Shown: piece after piece, positions 50,451 through 60,141 of the stretch
How positions within the stretch are numbered: position 1 is the stretch's first letter
Layout: each line of letters opens with the position of its first letter
NCBI GenBank assembly: GCA_021846275.1
Contig: JAJZBZ010000003.1
Span: 434,001-498,000, forward strand
Source: Acidobacteriota bacterium
GTDB taxonomy: Bacteria; Acidobacteriota; Terriglobia; Terriglobales; Acidobacteriaceae
DNA: 64,000 nucleotides
Reading direction: 5' to 3'
The notes under the pieces: generated by a model
Told to the model about the DNA's origin: nothing
Database searches by the model: none
Seen by the model: the letters and a program-made list of their open reading frames with translations, nothing else
Translations under genes and position numbers: made by a program

Positions 50451-53372
50451 ATGTTGCGTCGTGGTCTCGCAGCACTTCTGTTTTCCCTCAGCCTGATGCC
50501 CGCGCTTCCGGCTCGTGCCGCCGCGCCCGCCTTTGACCTCCTCGGACCCAAAATCGATGTCCACGTTCAGCGCCACGGACGCACCCTGCCCATCGCCCAG
50601 GTTCCCTGGCTCCAGTCCGGTGACCGCCTCTGGATTCACCCCGACTTCCCGCCCAGCCAGTCCGCCCATTACATCCTCATCGTCGCCTTCCTGCGCGGAG
50701 CCACCAATCCACCCCCCGACGACTGGTTCCACCGCGTCGATACCTTCGCTTCCTCCGTCCGCCAGGAGGGCGTCTTCATCAACGTCCCACCCGAAGCCCA
50801 GCACGCCCTGCTCTTTCTCGCACCTGAGACCAACGGCGACTTCAGCACCCTCCGCGCCGCCGTCCGCGGTCGCCCCGGAGCCTTCGTCCGCGCCGCTCAG
50901 GACCTCCAGCAGGCAAGCTGGGACCGCCTGCGCCTGAACGCCTATCTCGCCCAGGTCAACGCCGCCGCCACCAGCGATCCGGCCCACCTCAAGCAGGACA
51001 CCGAACTCGCCGCCCGAACCCTCGGCATGCGCCTTGACCAGACCTGCTTCGACAAGCCCACCGAGCAGCAGGCCCCCTGCCTCACCCAGCACACCGACGG
51101 CATCGTCCTCGACGACAGCAACGCCCAGTCCCGCGTCACCCAGCTCGCCAACGGTTCCGCCGCCGACCTCATGAACCAGCTCAGCTACTCCACCGCCGCC
51201 GGCGGCGGCATTTACAGCCCCTACGTCGGAGCCATCGTCGATGTCGTCAAAATCTTCAGCGGCATGCACACCGCCAAGTACCAGTACATCCCCGCGCTCG
51301 CCCTGCCGCTCAAAGACCCCGCCGAGCGACCCGAGCAGCAGGGCGAAACCCTCAACCTACGCCTCAACGTTCCGCCATCCTTCCGCGACCCCAAATCCGT
51401 CATCGTCATCGCCCTGCCGCCCGTGCTCACGCCAGACGAGATTCCCGCTCACCTGCCCCAGCTTCGCCCGGTGAACCCCGCTCAGAACGAGTGCGCGCTT
51501 GAGCCCGACCTCGTGCTCCCCGTCGAAGGCACGCCACTCGTTTTTGCTTCTTCCATGGCCTCTGGTCTCGCCCTTCACATCCAGCCCACCGGCGGCGACC
51601 AATCCCGCTCCCCCGCGGCCTTTGACCTTCCCCTCCACCGCAGCATCACCCGCGGCGGATTCGTCCTCGCCAAACCCATCCCCCTGCTCGACGCCCCGCA
51701 GGTCACCGCGCAGATTCACGGCCTCTGGGGCTACGACACCTGGCAGGGACCATCCTTCAACCTCACCCTGCCGCAGCCCAACGGCTGGAGCGCCGCCGCC
51801 TCCGATCACAACGCCCTCATCACCGGACGCGCCGACACGCTCCACCTCAACGGCTCCAATCCCCTCTGCGTCCAGAGCGTCCAAATGCAGCTCCCTGACG
51901 CCGACCCCGTCACCCTCACCTGGAAACACCCCCGACCCGACCAGATCGAGCTGTCCCTGCCGCTCCAGAGCGCAAGCCCCGGCCAGCTCACCGTCCTCGT
52001 TCGCCAGTATGGCCTCGACAAACCCCAGTCCATCCCTCTCGAAACCTACGCCGAAGCCGCCGCCCTCGACAGCTTCCAGTTGAACGCCGGAGACACCGCC
52101 GCCACGCTCACCGGCAACCGCCTCGACGAAGTCCGCTCGCTTGACCTCGCCGGCATCACCTTCGCGCCCGCCGCGCTCCACCGCGTCGGCGACCACGACC
52201 AGCTCACCCTCACCGCCACCGGCGTCACCGCCACGCTCCAGCCCGGCTCCGATTACCGCGCCAGCGTCACCCTCCGCGACGGACGAGAACTCCACGTCCC
52301 GGCCACCGTCGCCCCACCCCGTCCGCAAATCGACCTCCTCAGCAAATCCCAGCCGCAGCCCGTCGCTGCGGCACAGCCAGGCGCGACAACCTCCAATGCG
52401 GCAATTGCTACGGATACCAGCAACACAGCGCCGCAGCCGAATCCTCAGCAGCCCGACTCGCTCCAGCCAGACCCGCTTCATCTGGGCAGCGCCAACGACT
52501 TCATCCTCAGCCGCAAAATCGTGCTCTTCCTGCGCGCCCGCGTCCCTTCCACCTTCCCGCGCCAGGCCAAAATCGAAGTCGCCTCCACCGACGGCAGCTT
52601 CCAGACCACGCTCACCCTCGCCGACGGCTCTCTCATGCTGGAGGACGCCCAGACCGCTGTCGCCACTCTTGACCCGCTCGCCCGCTTCGGCCCATCCGCC
52701 TTCGGCCCCATCCAGCTTCGCATCGTCTCGCCCACCGGCGTCACCGGCGACTGGATCCCGCTCGGCTCGCTCATACGCTTCCCGCAGATCGACTCCCTGC
52801 GCTGCTACCGCGCCGCGTCGCGCCCCTGCACGCTCACCGGCGGCAATCTCTTCCTCATCACCGCCATCGGCACCACCCCCGACATGGCCAACGCCCAGCA
52901 GATTCCCCCTGAATTCGCCTCCAACAACCTCACGCTCGACGATCTGCCCCGCGCAAACGGCCAGGCCACTCTCTACTTCCACCTGCGCGACGATCCCCAG
53001 CCCGTACAGGCGCTCACCCTCCCCGTCACGACCATCCCCGTCGAGCGTCTGACCCGCGCCCAGGCCAAAGCCGACCACGCCGAGCGCACCGACCACGCCG
53101 ACCAGCCCCCACCCAACCATGCCGCAACGGAACCCGGCACAGGCTCAGCCGCCGGGAACGACGACGCACCCGCGAGCCAGGCGGCAACCGACCCGACGGC
53201 AGCCAGCCCGGCGACAGCCAACCCAGCAACAACCACCCCAGCCGCCAGCAAACAGAAGAGCCTGGATGCGCAGCACCCAGGCTCCTCCAGCAATCCCGCG
53301 AATTCCGGCAGTCCAGCTTCCGGCAATCCCACTTCATCAGCGCCCGCGCAGCCCGCCACCCAGCCGAACTAG
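50451..53372 (+). CDS. Large secreted protein of unknown function
   Basis: 973 aa. A signal peptide (LAALLFSLSLMPALPARAAA, residues 6-25) starts at this ATG; the open frame further upstream is not protein-like. The mature part is beta-rich: IDVHVQRHGRTLPIAQVPWL with GDRLWIHPDFPP, an Ala-rich helical part (150-260), then several Ig-like segments (LNGSNPLCVQSVQMQLPD, FPRQAKIEVASTDGSFQTTL). The last 75 residues are Ala/Thr/Pro/Ser-rich. No catalytic motif is recognised. It is likely a surface or periplasmic structural protein. Confidence 0.8.
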   Translation: MLRRGLAALLFSLSLMPALPARAAAPAFDLLGPKIDVHVQRHGRTLPIAQVPWLQSGDRLWIHPDFPPSQSAHYILIVAFLRGATNPPPDDWFHRVDTFASSVRQEGVFINVPPEAQHALLFLAPETNGDFSTLRAAVRGRPGAFVRAAQDLQQASWDRLRLNAYLAQVNAAATSDPAHLKQDTELAARTLGMRLDQTCFDKPTEQQAPCLTQHTDGIVLDDSNAQSRVTQLANGSAADLMNQLSYSTAAGGGIYSPYVGAIVDVVKIFSGMHTAKYQYIPALALPLKDPAERPEQQGETLNLRLNVPPSFRDPKSVIVIALPPVLTPDEIPAHLPQLRPVNPAQNECALEPDLVLPVEGTPLVFASSMASGLALHIQPTGGDQSRSPAAFDLPLHRSITRGGFVLAKPIPLLDAPQVTAQIHGLWGYDTWQGPSFNLTLPQPNGWSAAASDHNALITGRADTLHLNGSNPLCVQSVQMQLPDADPVTLTWKHPRPDQIELSLPLQSASPGQLTVLVRQYGLDKPQSIPLETYAEAAALDSFQLNAGDTAATLTGNRLDEVRSLDLAGITFAPAALHRVGDHDQLTLTATGVTATLQPGSDYRASVTLRDGRELHVPATVAPPRPQIDLLSKSQPQPVAAAQPGATTSNAAIATDTSNTAPQPNPQQPDSLQPDPLHLGSANDFILSRKIVLFLRARVPSTFPRQAKIEVASTDGSFQTTLTLADGSLMLEDAQTAVATLDPLARFGPSAFGPIQLRIVSPTGVTGDWIPLGSLIRFPQIDSLRCYRAASRPCTLTGGNLFLITAIGTTPDMANAQQIPPEFASNNLTLDDLPRANGQATLYFHLRDDPQPVQALTLPVTTIPVERLTRAQAKADHAERTDHADQPPPNHAATEPGTGSAAGNDDAPASQAATDPTAASPATANPATTTPAASKQKSLDAQHPGSSSNPANSGSPASGNPTSSAPAQPATQPN

Positions 53373-53402
53373 TCGGCCAAGCCCAGGCTCACAGCAATCC
53401 GC

Positions 53403-53513
53403 TCAGTGGTGCGAATCTTCCTTGCCACGGCTCGTCAGCGTAGCCCACAGCACGCAGCAAAGAAAAACCACCGCCAGCAGCGGCACAACAAAAAACGGCG
53501 AAGTAATGTTCAT
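53403..53513 (-). CDS. Very small single-pass membrane protein
   Basis: 36 aa. A helix (FFVVPLLAVVFLCCVLWATL) is followed by a short charged tail (SRGKEDSHH). GAGGGG lies six bases before this ATG, a good ribosome site; an ATG at 53519 would add two residues. It sits alone between the 973-aa protein gene and the alpha-mannosidase gene. Its Cys-Cys pair at the membrane border and GKE(E)D tail recall the 50-aa protein at 49235. Small respiratory or transporter subunits look like this, but no function is assigned. Confidence 0.55.
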   Translation of the reverse strand: MNITSPFFVVPLLAVVFLCCVLWATLTSRGKEDSHH

Positions 53514-53619
53514 AACCATCCCCTCAAATCCAGACTAGCACGATCCCGCACCACCCCGCGCCAACCACACTCACTCGCAACACACCCAATCTCCCGATTC
53601 CGCCACGCAGGCCAAAGCC

Positions 53620-56600
53620 TTACTCCGCCGACGCCACCATCCCCGCCGCGCTCCCCGACTTCCCGCCGACCGGATAGCTCACCCGCACCGTCAGAATCTC
53701 ATACGGCTTGATCCCCACCTTCACCGTATCGCCCTCGACCACGAGCGGCGCACCCTCCGGCTTTTCCATCATGTTCGTCACCGTCGCCCCCGTCGCCCCC
53801 GCAGGCACATGGACCGCAACCGTCGCCGCCTTGCCCGCCCACTCATACATGCGCAGCACCAGACCGTCGCTATCTTCGGCCTTTTTCACCGCCGTCAGCA
53901 CCACATTCGGCGCATCCACCGCCACAAACGAGTGCTCGGCCGCCATCGCCCCGGCATGAGCCGTCGTCGTCGCCGCCGTCAGCGGATAGTTATACTCCCA
54001 CCCATGCCGCACCGTCATCGCCTGCTTCCAGTCGCCCGCATGCGGATAAATCGCATAGTGGAAGTGGTGCGTCCCGCGATCCGCCTCCGGATCCGGCCAC
54101 GTCGGCGACCGCAGCAGGCTCAGCCGCAGCACGCTTCCCGCGCAGTCATACCCAAACTTCGACTCGTTAATTAGGCTCATCCCCATCCGGCCATCCGCGC
54201 CCGTCAGGTCCGCCCATCGCTGCGCCGGAACCTCAAACTGCGCCTTCTCCCACGAATTCCTCCGCAGCGTCGTCCGCTCGATGCTCCCGAACGGAATCTC
54301 ATACGTCGCAAAATCATTCCTCACCGCCAGCGGGAACGCAGCCTTCAGCAGCACATGCGTCTCGTGCCAGTCGATCCGGTTGTCCACATCCACCACATCC
54401 GAGGTCGGCGTCAGCCGCAGCGTCTGCTCAAACGTCGAACTCTGCCAGTGCCGCTTCACCGTCACCGTCTCGCCGCCCGCCGTCACCGCGTCCACCATCG
54501 TCAGCTCCGTCGGCTTCTGGTCCAGCGTTCCCGGATCGATATTCCACGCGTCATACTCCTTCGGTGTATCCTTGAACGCCTGCAACTCATTGCCACACGC
54601 GCCCGCAGCCAGGGTCTCCGCCTGCGCCGCCTTGTCATAGAGGCTCGTGATGCAGCCCGTCGCCTTGCTCACCCTCACGCGCAGCCGCGCATTCTCCATC
54701 ACAAACGCGCCGCTCTCGTCGCTCACCGTCGGCTTCTCATCCGGATTCGCCTTCGCTGGTTTCTGCTCGATCCACATCACCTTGTAGCCCAGCGCCGGCA
54801 CATTCTCCGCCTCGATCCGCAGCGTCGTCTCGCCCGTCGCCTCGTCGCGGCTCAACACATGCGCCGCCGCATGCGCCGCTCCGTTGCCCGTCACCACGTA
54901 ATCATTCGCCGTGCTGTTCGGTGTCATCTGCACCTTCACCGTCACCTCGCCTGATCGCGCCCATCCCAGCGGATTCATCACCACCACCGGCGTTCCATCC
55001 CCCTGCGTGTTCACGCGCTCCACCAGCGTCCGCCGCGCGCCATCCGTGATCGCATTCGTGGACCACCGCACGACGGCATAATCCTTCTGCGCGTCCTTGT
55101 AAATCACCCCGATCCCCGACCCCGCCGCCAGATCATGGAACTGGTTGAACAACACTTTCTTCCAGTCCTCCGTCAGCTCCGCGCCGGGATACGCGCGTCC
55201 ATCCAGCCACGCCAGCGACGACCACTTCTCCGCATTCAGCACCTCTTCGCTGCTCTCGCGCATGCTCCGCTTGTGCCTGGCCTGCGTCGTCATCACGCCG
55301 CGGTGATACTCAAAATACAGCTCGCTCTTCCACGTCGGAATGCTGATCTTTCCCGGCACCTCGGGCGGAGCCACATAGCCCTTCGCAATCGACCTGTAAT
55401 CCCACGTCCGGCTCTCCGGCGCAATCTCTTTTTCCACCTTCTCGAAGTACGGCAGCGCAAGGCCAAACTCAATCTTCGGCACCACCGTCGCCGTCGAGTT
55501 CGCCGCCGCCGCGCCATCCGGCGACCAGTGGAATCCCTCATCCAGAATCGCCCGCGTCGGTCCGCCGCCATGGTCCCCGATTCCATACAGGTCCATCATG
55601 TCGTCCATCCCCGTCGCATACTTCCGCGCCGTCGCCAGGTCCGTCGCCAGCCTCACCGGATTCAGATTCCCATTCGCATAATCATGCGGAAAATACGCCA
55701 GCACCTTCGACCCATCCGGCGACTCCCACCAGAACAGCTTGAACGGCAGTTGATTCGTGTCATTCCACGCCATCTTCTGCGTCACAAAGTAGTCCACGCC
55801 GCTCTTCTTGTAAATCTGCGGAAGCTGCCAGTTATACCCGAACGAATCCGGATTCCATCCCACCCGAACATCCACCCCATACGCCTTCTCAAACCACCGC
55901 TTGCCCACCAGCAACTGCCGCACCAGCGACTCCCCATCCGGCATATTCAGGTCCGGCTCCACCCACATGCCGCCCACCACCTCCCACCGGCCTTCCTTGA
56001 TCCGCTGCGCAATCTCCTCGTTCATCTCCGGATACTTCTCCGCCATCCACTCGTTATACGCCGCCGCCGACTGCGTATACGTGTAGCGCGGATACTCATA
56101 CATCAGTTGCAGCGCCGTCCCGAACGTCCGCTTCACCACGTCCACCGTCTCCGTCCACGGCCACAGCCAAGCCGCGTCGATATGCGAGTTCCCCGTCAGA
56201 TGCCAGGTCGCCGTCTGCAACACCGGCTTCAGCGCCTCCAGTTCGTGCTGCGCCTTCATCAGCGACGTGTCAAACCCCGCCTGATCGCCCGCCGCCAGAG
56301 CCTTCAGGTCCACGCTTGCCACCGCCGCATTCAGCGTCTGCTCGTCCACCGCATTCCCCGGAGCCAGACTCGGCAGCAGCCGCGCCGCAACCTCGATCTC
56401 CTTGCCCAGGTCCACCGGGTTCGGCCTCGACTCCGGGAAGTCCACACGCATCGTCGCCCCATGGAACGACTTGTCATCCACCGTATGCAGCAGCTTCACC
56501 GCCACCATCACGCTCTCGCCCGGCTTCGCCTTGTCAAACAGCACCACCGGCTCCAGATCGTCGCCCAGCGCCACCCGCCGCCCGTTGAAATAAAGAATCT

Positions 56601-56985
56601 CCGGCATCGGCCCATTGGCATACGTGTGGAACTGAAACCATATCCGCGCGCCCGTGAGGTCATAGCCATTCAGCAGCTTCGGCACCGTCACCCGCTGCCG
56701 AAACCACACCGCCTCCTTGGGAGCCACGCTGTTCGGCTTCATCACCGTCCATCCGCTGTCGTCCAGCGTTGCGTCCTCGCCATGCGCCATATCCCCGGCA
56801 TGCATCCGCCACTGCCCATCCGGCAGCTCGCCCAGCCCGCTCAGCGTCGTAATCGCCGTCCGCGTCGGGGCCGGCTGCATGGCGATCCACGGCTGCATCT
56901 GCGCCGCCTGCGCTGGCGCAGCCACTCCCGCAAACCCCAGCGCGCACACCGCCACGCCAGACGCAATGCGCCTGCGCAGTCCCAT
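53620..56985 (-). CDS. Secreted glycoside hydrolase family 38 alpha-mannosidase
   Basis: 1121 aa from ATG 56985, which has GGGAG eight bases upstream and begins a textbook signal peptide (RRRIASGVAVCALGFAGVAAP, cleavage near AQA). An ATG at 57066 would overlap the HD-GYP gene. The GH38 catalytic domain has NSHIDAAWLWPWTE (zinc-binding His and Asp) and the nucleophile Asp380 in GWNPDSFGYNWQLPQ. Large C-terminal beta domains follow. It removes alpha-linked mannose from glycans in the periplasm or outside, for use as a nutrient. Confidence 0.92.
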   Translation of the reverse strand: MGLRRRIASGVAVCALGFAGVAAPAQAAQMQPWIAMQPAPTRTAITTLSGLGELPDGQWRMHAGDMAHGEDATLDDSGWTVMKPNSVAPKEAVWFRQRVTVPKLLNGYDLTGARIWFQFHTYANGPMPEILYFNGRRVALGDDLEPVVLFDKAKPGESVMVAVKLLHTVDDKSFHGATMRVDFPESRPNPVDLGKEIEVAARLLPSLAPGNAVDEQTLNAAVASVDLKALAAGDQAGFDTSLMKAQHELEALKPVLQTATWHLTGNSHIDAAWLWPWTETVDVVKRTFGTALQLMYEYPRYTYTQSAAAYNEWMAEKYPEMNEEIAQRIKEGRWEVVGGMWVEPDLNMPDGESLVRQLLVGKRWFEKAYGVDVRVGWNPDSFGYNWQLPQIYKKSGVDYFVTQKMAWNDTNQLPFKLFWWESPDGSKVLAYFPHDYANGNLNPVRLATDLATARKYATGMDDMMDLYGIGDHGGGPTRAILDEGFHWSPDGAAAANSTATVVPKIEFGLALPYFEKVEKEIAPESRTWDYRSIAKGYVAPPEVPGKISIPTWKSELYFEYHRGVMTTQARHKRSMRESSEEVLNAEKWSSLAWLDGRAYPGAELTEDWKKVLFNQFHDLAAGSGIGVIYKDAQKDYAVVRWSTNAITDGARRTLVERVNTQGDGTPVVVMNPLGWARSGEVTVKVQMTPNSTANDYVVTGNGAAHAAAHVLSRDEATGETTLRIEAENVPALGYKVMWIEQKPAKANPDEKPTVSDESGAFVMENARLRVRVSKATGCITSLYDKAAQAETLAAGACGNELQAFKDTPKEYDAWNIDPGTLDQKPTELTMVDAVTAGGETVTVKRHWQSSTFEQTLRLTPTSDVVDVDNRIDWHETHVLLKAAFPLAVRNDFATYEIPFGSIERTTLRRNSWEKAQFEVPAQRWADLTGADGRMGMSLINESKFGYDCAGSVLRLSLLRSPTWPDPEADRGTHHFHYAIYPHAGDWKQAMTVRHGWEYNYPLTAATTTAHAGAMAAEHSFVAVDAPNVVLTAVKKAEDSDGLVLRMYEWAGKAATVAVHVPAGATGATVTNMMEKPEGAPLVVEGDTVKVGIKPYEILTVRVSYPVGGKSGSAAGMVASAE

Positions 56986-57052
56986 TCCACGCGCTCCCGC
57001 GCCGGTTCCCGCTTGTTCGGGTTTCGCTTCGTTCAGGACGGAATCCATACAG

Positions 57053-58771
57053 TCAAAAAAAATCATGGCCGGAAATCCTTTTCAGAAATCTACCGGCCCA
57101 TCCTATCACTTCTTCGCTTCGGCTCACTTCGCCGCTTCGCCCGCTCCACGCTTGCCGCCCATCCCGCTCGTTGTCCCCGCGCGCATCTCCGCATGCCGAT
57201 ACTCCTCGGCTCCCGCGCGGCAGTTCATAGCCCTGCTCGCGAAACATCCGCGCACACACCCGCACCACCTCGCCATCCAGCTTGCCCGCCGCCGCCAGCG
57301 ACTCCACTTCTCCCAGCGCCACGTCAATCCCCAGCGCCTTCCGATACGGCCGCTCACACGCCATCGACTCCACAATATCGGCCACCGCCAGAATCCGCGC
57401 GCCCGGCAACACCGCCTCGCCTCGCAATCCCTGCGGATACCCCGACCCATCCAGCTTCTCGTGGTGCTGCCAGGCAATCTCCGCCACCGGCCACGGAAAC
57501 GGAATATCCTTCAGAATCCGGTAGCTCACATCCACATGCACCTTCACCAGATCGAACTCCTCCACCGTCAGCCGTCCCGGCTTGTTCAGAATCTCCTGCG
57601 GCACCGCCAGCTTTCCGATGTCATGCACCATCGCGGCCATCTCCAGCCCGCGCAGCTCGTCCGCGCCCCATCCCATCTCCCGCGCAATATCGCAGGCCAC
57701 CTTCGCCACGCGCTTCTGGTGCCCCGCCGTAAACGGATCCCCCGCCTCCACCGCGCCGGCAATCGCTCCCACCGCCGCCGTCAGCGTATCCACAAACCGC
57801 TGCTGCGCCGATGCACGCTCCAGCAAATCCTGCTCAATCTGCTCCCGCTGCCGCAGCCGGTGCAGACCCACCCCAATCTCCTGCGCCAGATGCTCAAACG
57901 CCTCCAGAACCACCGGACCAAAGGCATTTGCGTTGGACGAATACACCCCCAGCAATCCATTCTGGCTTTCCCCAATCGAAAACGGCACCGTCAGCGTGCA
58001 ACGTATCCCATGCCGCAGCGCCCGTTCCCGCCACGGCCCATAGCGCGGGTCCGTCGCCACATCCGCCACAATCTGGCTCTGCCGCGTCCGAAACGCCTCA
58101 CCCCCCGGACCAATCCCTCGCTCCGTCCCAGCCGCCGCGCTGATCTCGATCCCCTCCATATACGCGATCGCCGGGCCAGCCTTCGCCTGGATATCCACCC
58201 TGTACTCCGGTGCCGCGCCCACCATCGCCACCGACGCCAGCACAAACGGCGAATCCTCCGTCATCGCCTCGCAAATCTGCTGCAACAGCGTCTCCGACGA
58301 CTCCGCCTTCACCAGCGTCATCGCCGCCGCCGCATACGCCCGCAGCGCCCAGCGCTTGGCCTCCAGACGCTCTTCCATCACCCGCTCGCGCAGCGCATTC
58401 CGCACCTCGGCCACAATCAACCGCTCGCCATCCAGCGCATACGGCTCCGATGCGTCCACCCACACCGGAATCTCCCCACCATCCGCACACCGAAGATGCG
58501 TCCTCAGCTTCGCATCCCGGCCACCTGTCGCTTCGCGCGCCAGCTTCAGGTCGCCCGCTGTCACCCGCGGCAGAATCACTTCCAGCGGCTGCCCATCCAG
58601 TTTTCCATCAGAATCGCCCCAGCCCGCCATGCTCACCAGCCGTGCATTCGCCTCCACAATGCGCAACCCACCCGCGCTGGTCTCCGCCACCACGCACACA
58701 GCCGTCGGCAGATGATTCCATCGCTCCCGGAACCACCCCTCCGCAAAAGGAACCGCACCGCTGTCAGCCAT
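57053..58771 (-). CDS. PAS-GAF-HD-GYP cyclic di-GMP phosphodiesterase candidate
   Basis: 572 aa from ATG 58771 (AGGA five bases upstream; the frame opens further at 58855). A PAS-like domain (about 20-130), a GAF-like domain (about 155-325: ICEAMTEDSPFVLASVAMVG, then CTLTVPFSIGESQNGLLGVYS) and an HD-GYP domain (about 335-515) with MVHDIGKL (near 380) and HHEKLDGSGYPQGL (near 437) are present. It should hydrolyse cyclic di-GMP in response to a ligand or redox signal. The C-terminal 40 residues are charged and unconserved-looking. Confidence 0.93.
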   Translation of the reverse strand: MADSGAVPFAEGWFRERWNHLPTAVCVVAETSAGGLRIVEANARLVSMAGWGDSDGKLDGQPLEVILPRVTAGDLKLAREATGGRDAKLRTHLRCADGGEIPVWVDASEPYALDGERLIVAEVRNALRERVMEERLEAKRWALRAYAAAAMTLVKAESSETLLQQICEAMTEDSPFVLASVAMVGAAPEYRVDIQAKAGPAIAYMEGIEISAAAGTERGIGPGGEAFRTRQSQIVADVATDPRYGPWRERALRHGIRCTLTVPFSIGESQNGLLGVYSSNANAFGPVVLEAFEHLAQEIGVGLHRLRQREQIEQDLLERASAQQRFVDTLTAAVGAIAGAVEAGDPFTAGHQKRVAKVACDIAREMGWGADELRGLEMAAMVHDIGKLAVPQEILNKPGRLTVEEFDLVKVHVDVSYRILKDIPFPWPVAEIAWQHHEKLDGSGYPQGLRGEAVLPGARILAVADIVESMACERPYRKALGIDVALGEVESLAAAGKLDGEVVRVCARMFREQGYELPRGSRGVSACGDARGDNERDGRQAWSGRSGEVSRSEEVIGWAGRFLKRISGHDFF

Positions 58772-59176
58772 CGGAGTCCTGCCTCCAAAACTCCGCGGAA
58801 CGCACCGTACTCGCCGGAACCGCTCCACTCGTACCGCGCAACTTATGAAATCCACGTCACCCGATTTGCTATATCTATGTCAGGAAAACAGCGTAGCCCG
58901 CTTTCGCCCACGGGTCAATACCCCTTTACAATCCCCACCCGAGCAGAATTTGAATCCCGTCCACGCTTCTGTTACTCTCATCTTCAAATGATCCGAGCCG
59001 CTCACAACACCTCCTGTTGTCGCCTGTCGATGCCCATCGACGGGTGTAGCCTCTGATCGCGTCCCTCACAGACACTCCAGAGCAATCTCACCCGAGCTGA
59101 ACAGCCCGAGTGTACTTGCCTTGCATCGACCCTCCGGCTGACCAGCACCACCCCATCAACCAGCCCGAGGTTCCCG
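58772..59176. other. Intergenic region and possible cys-operon leader
   Basis: 405 bases without a gene. Two hairpins lie at 59004-59020 (5-base stem) and 59026-59041 (GTCGAT/ATCGAC with a 4-base loop). A 13-base element CACCCGAGC(A/T)GAA occurs at 58936-58948 and 59089-59101. TACAAT at 58927-58932 and TTGAAT-n16-TTACTC (58950-58977) are promoter candidates for cysD. TATAGC near 58868 on the minus strand could serve the HD-GYP gene. No known riboswitch was recognised. Confidence 0.45.
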
Positions 59177-60136
59177 ATGACCACCGTCACCACCGACTCC
59201 CACGCACCGTCCGCAGCCCTGCCGTCCCAGGCCGACACGCTGCAACTCAGCCACCTCCGCCAGCTCGAAGCCGAAAGCATCCACATCCTCCGCGAGGTCG
59301 CCAGCGAATTCGAGCGACCCGTCATGCTCTACTCCATCGGCAAGGACTCGGCCGTCATGCTGCGCCTCGCCCAGAAGGCCTTTTACCCCGCTCCCATCCC
59401 GTTCCCGCTCCTCCACATCGACACCGGATTCAAATTCCGCGAGATGCTTGACTTCCGCGACCGCATGGCCCGCCAGGTCGGTGCCGAACTCCTCGTCTGG
59501 CGCAACGAACCCGCCATCGCCGCCGGCGCCAATCCCATCGCCCTCGACACGAAACGCTGCTGCGGCCTGCTCAAAACCCAGGCCCTGCTCGACGGCCTCC
59601 GCCACTACAACTTCGACGCCGCCTTCGGTGGCGCCCGCCGCGACGAAGAGAAATCCCGCGCCAAGGAGCGCATCTACTCCTTCCGCGACAACGCCGGCCA
59701 GTGGGATCCCAAAAACCAGCGCCCCGAACTCTGGAATCTCTACAACGCGCGCATCCATCCCGGCGAATCCATTCGCGTCTTCCCGCTCTCCAACTGGACC
59801 GAGATGGACGTCTGGCAGTACATCCACCTCGAAAACATCCCCGTCGTCGATCTCTACTTCGCCCGTGAGCGGCCCATGTACGTCCGCGGCGACGCGCTCC
59901 TGCCCACCGAGCAATCCTTCGTCGCACTGCCCGGCGAAACGCCGCAGATGGTCCGCTGCCGACTCCGCTCCCTCGGTTGCAGCCCCTGCACAGGAGCCAT
60001 CCGCTCCGATGCCGCAACCATCCCCGACATCATCGCCGAGCTGATTTCATTCCGTTCCTCCGAGCGCGCCAACCGCGTCATCGACCACGACCAGGAAGGC
60101 TCCATGGAGCTGAAAAAACGCGAAGGATACTTCTGA
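59177..60136 (+). CDS. cysD: Sulfate adenylyltransferase subunit CysD
   Basis: A 319-aa ATP-sulfurylase small subunit. The PP-loop motif SIGKDS (53-58) binds ATP, followed by [36 protein letters not shown], and a C-terminal [27 protein letters not shown] of the expected type. With CysN it activates sulfate to APS in the cytoplasm. GAGG precedes the ATG. First gene of the operon; cysN follows after 5 bases. Confidence 0.97.
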   Translation: MTTVTTDSHAPSAALPSQADTLQLSHLRQLEAESIHILREVASEFERPVMLYSIGKDSAVMLRLAQKAFYPAPIPFPLLHIDTGFKFREMLDFRDRMARQVGAELLVWRNEPAIAAGANPIALDTKRCCGLLKTQALLDGLRHYNFDAAFGGARRDEEKSRAKERIYSFRDNAGQWDPKNQRPELWNLYNARIHPGESIRVFPLSNWTEMDVWQYIHLENIPVVDLYFARERPMYVRGDALLPTEQSFVALPGETPQMVRCRLRSLGCSPCTGAIRSDAATIPDIIAELISFRSSERANRVIDHDQEGSMELKKREGYF

Positions 60137-60141
60137 ACATC

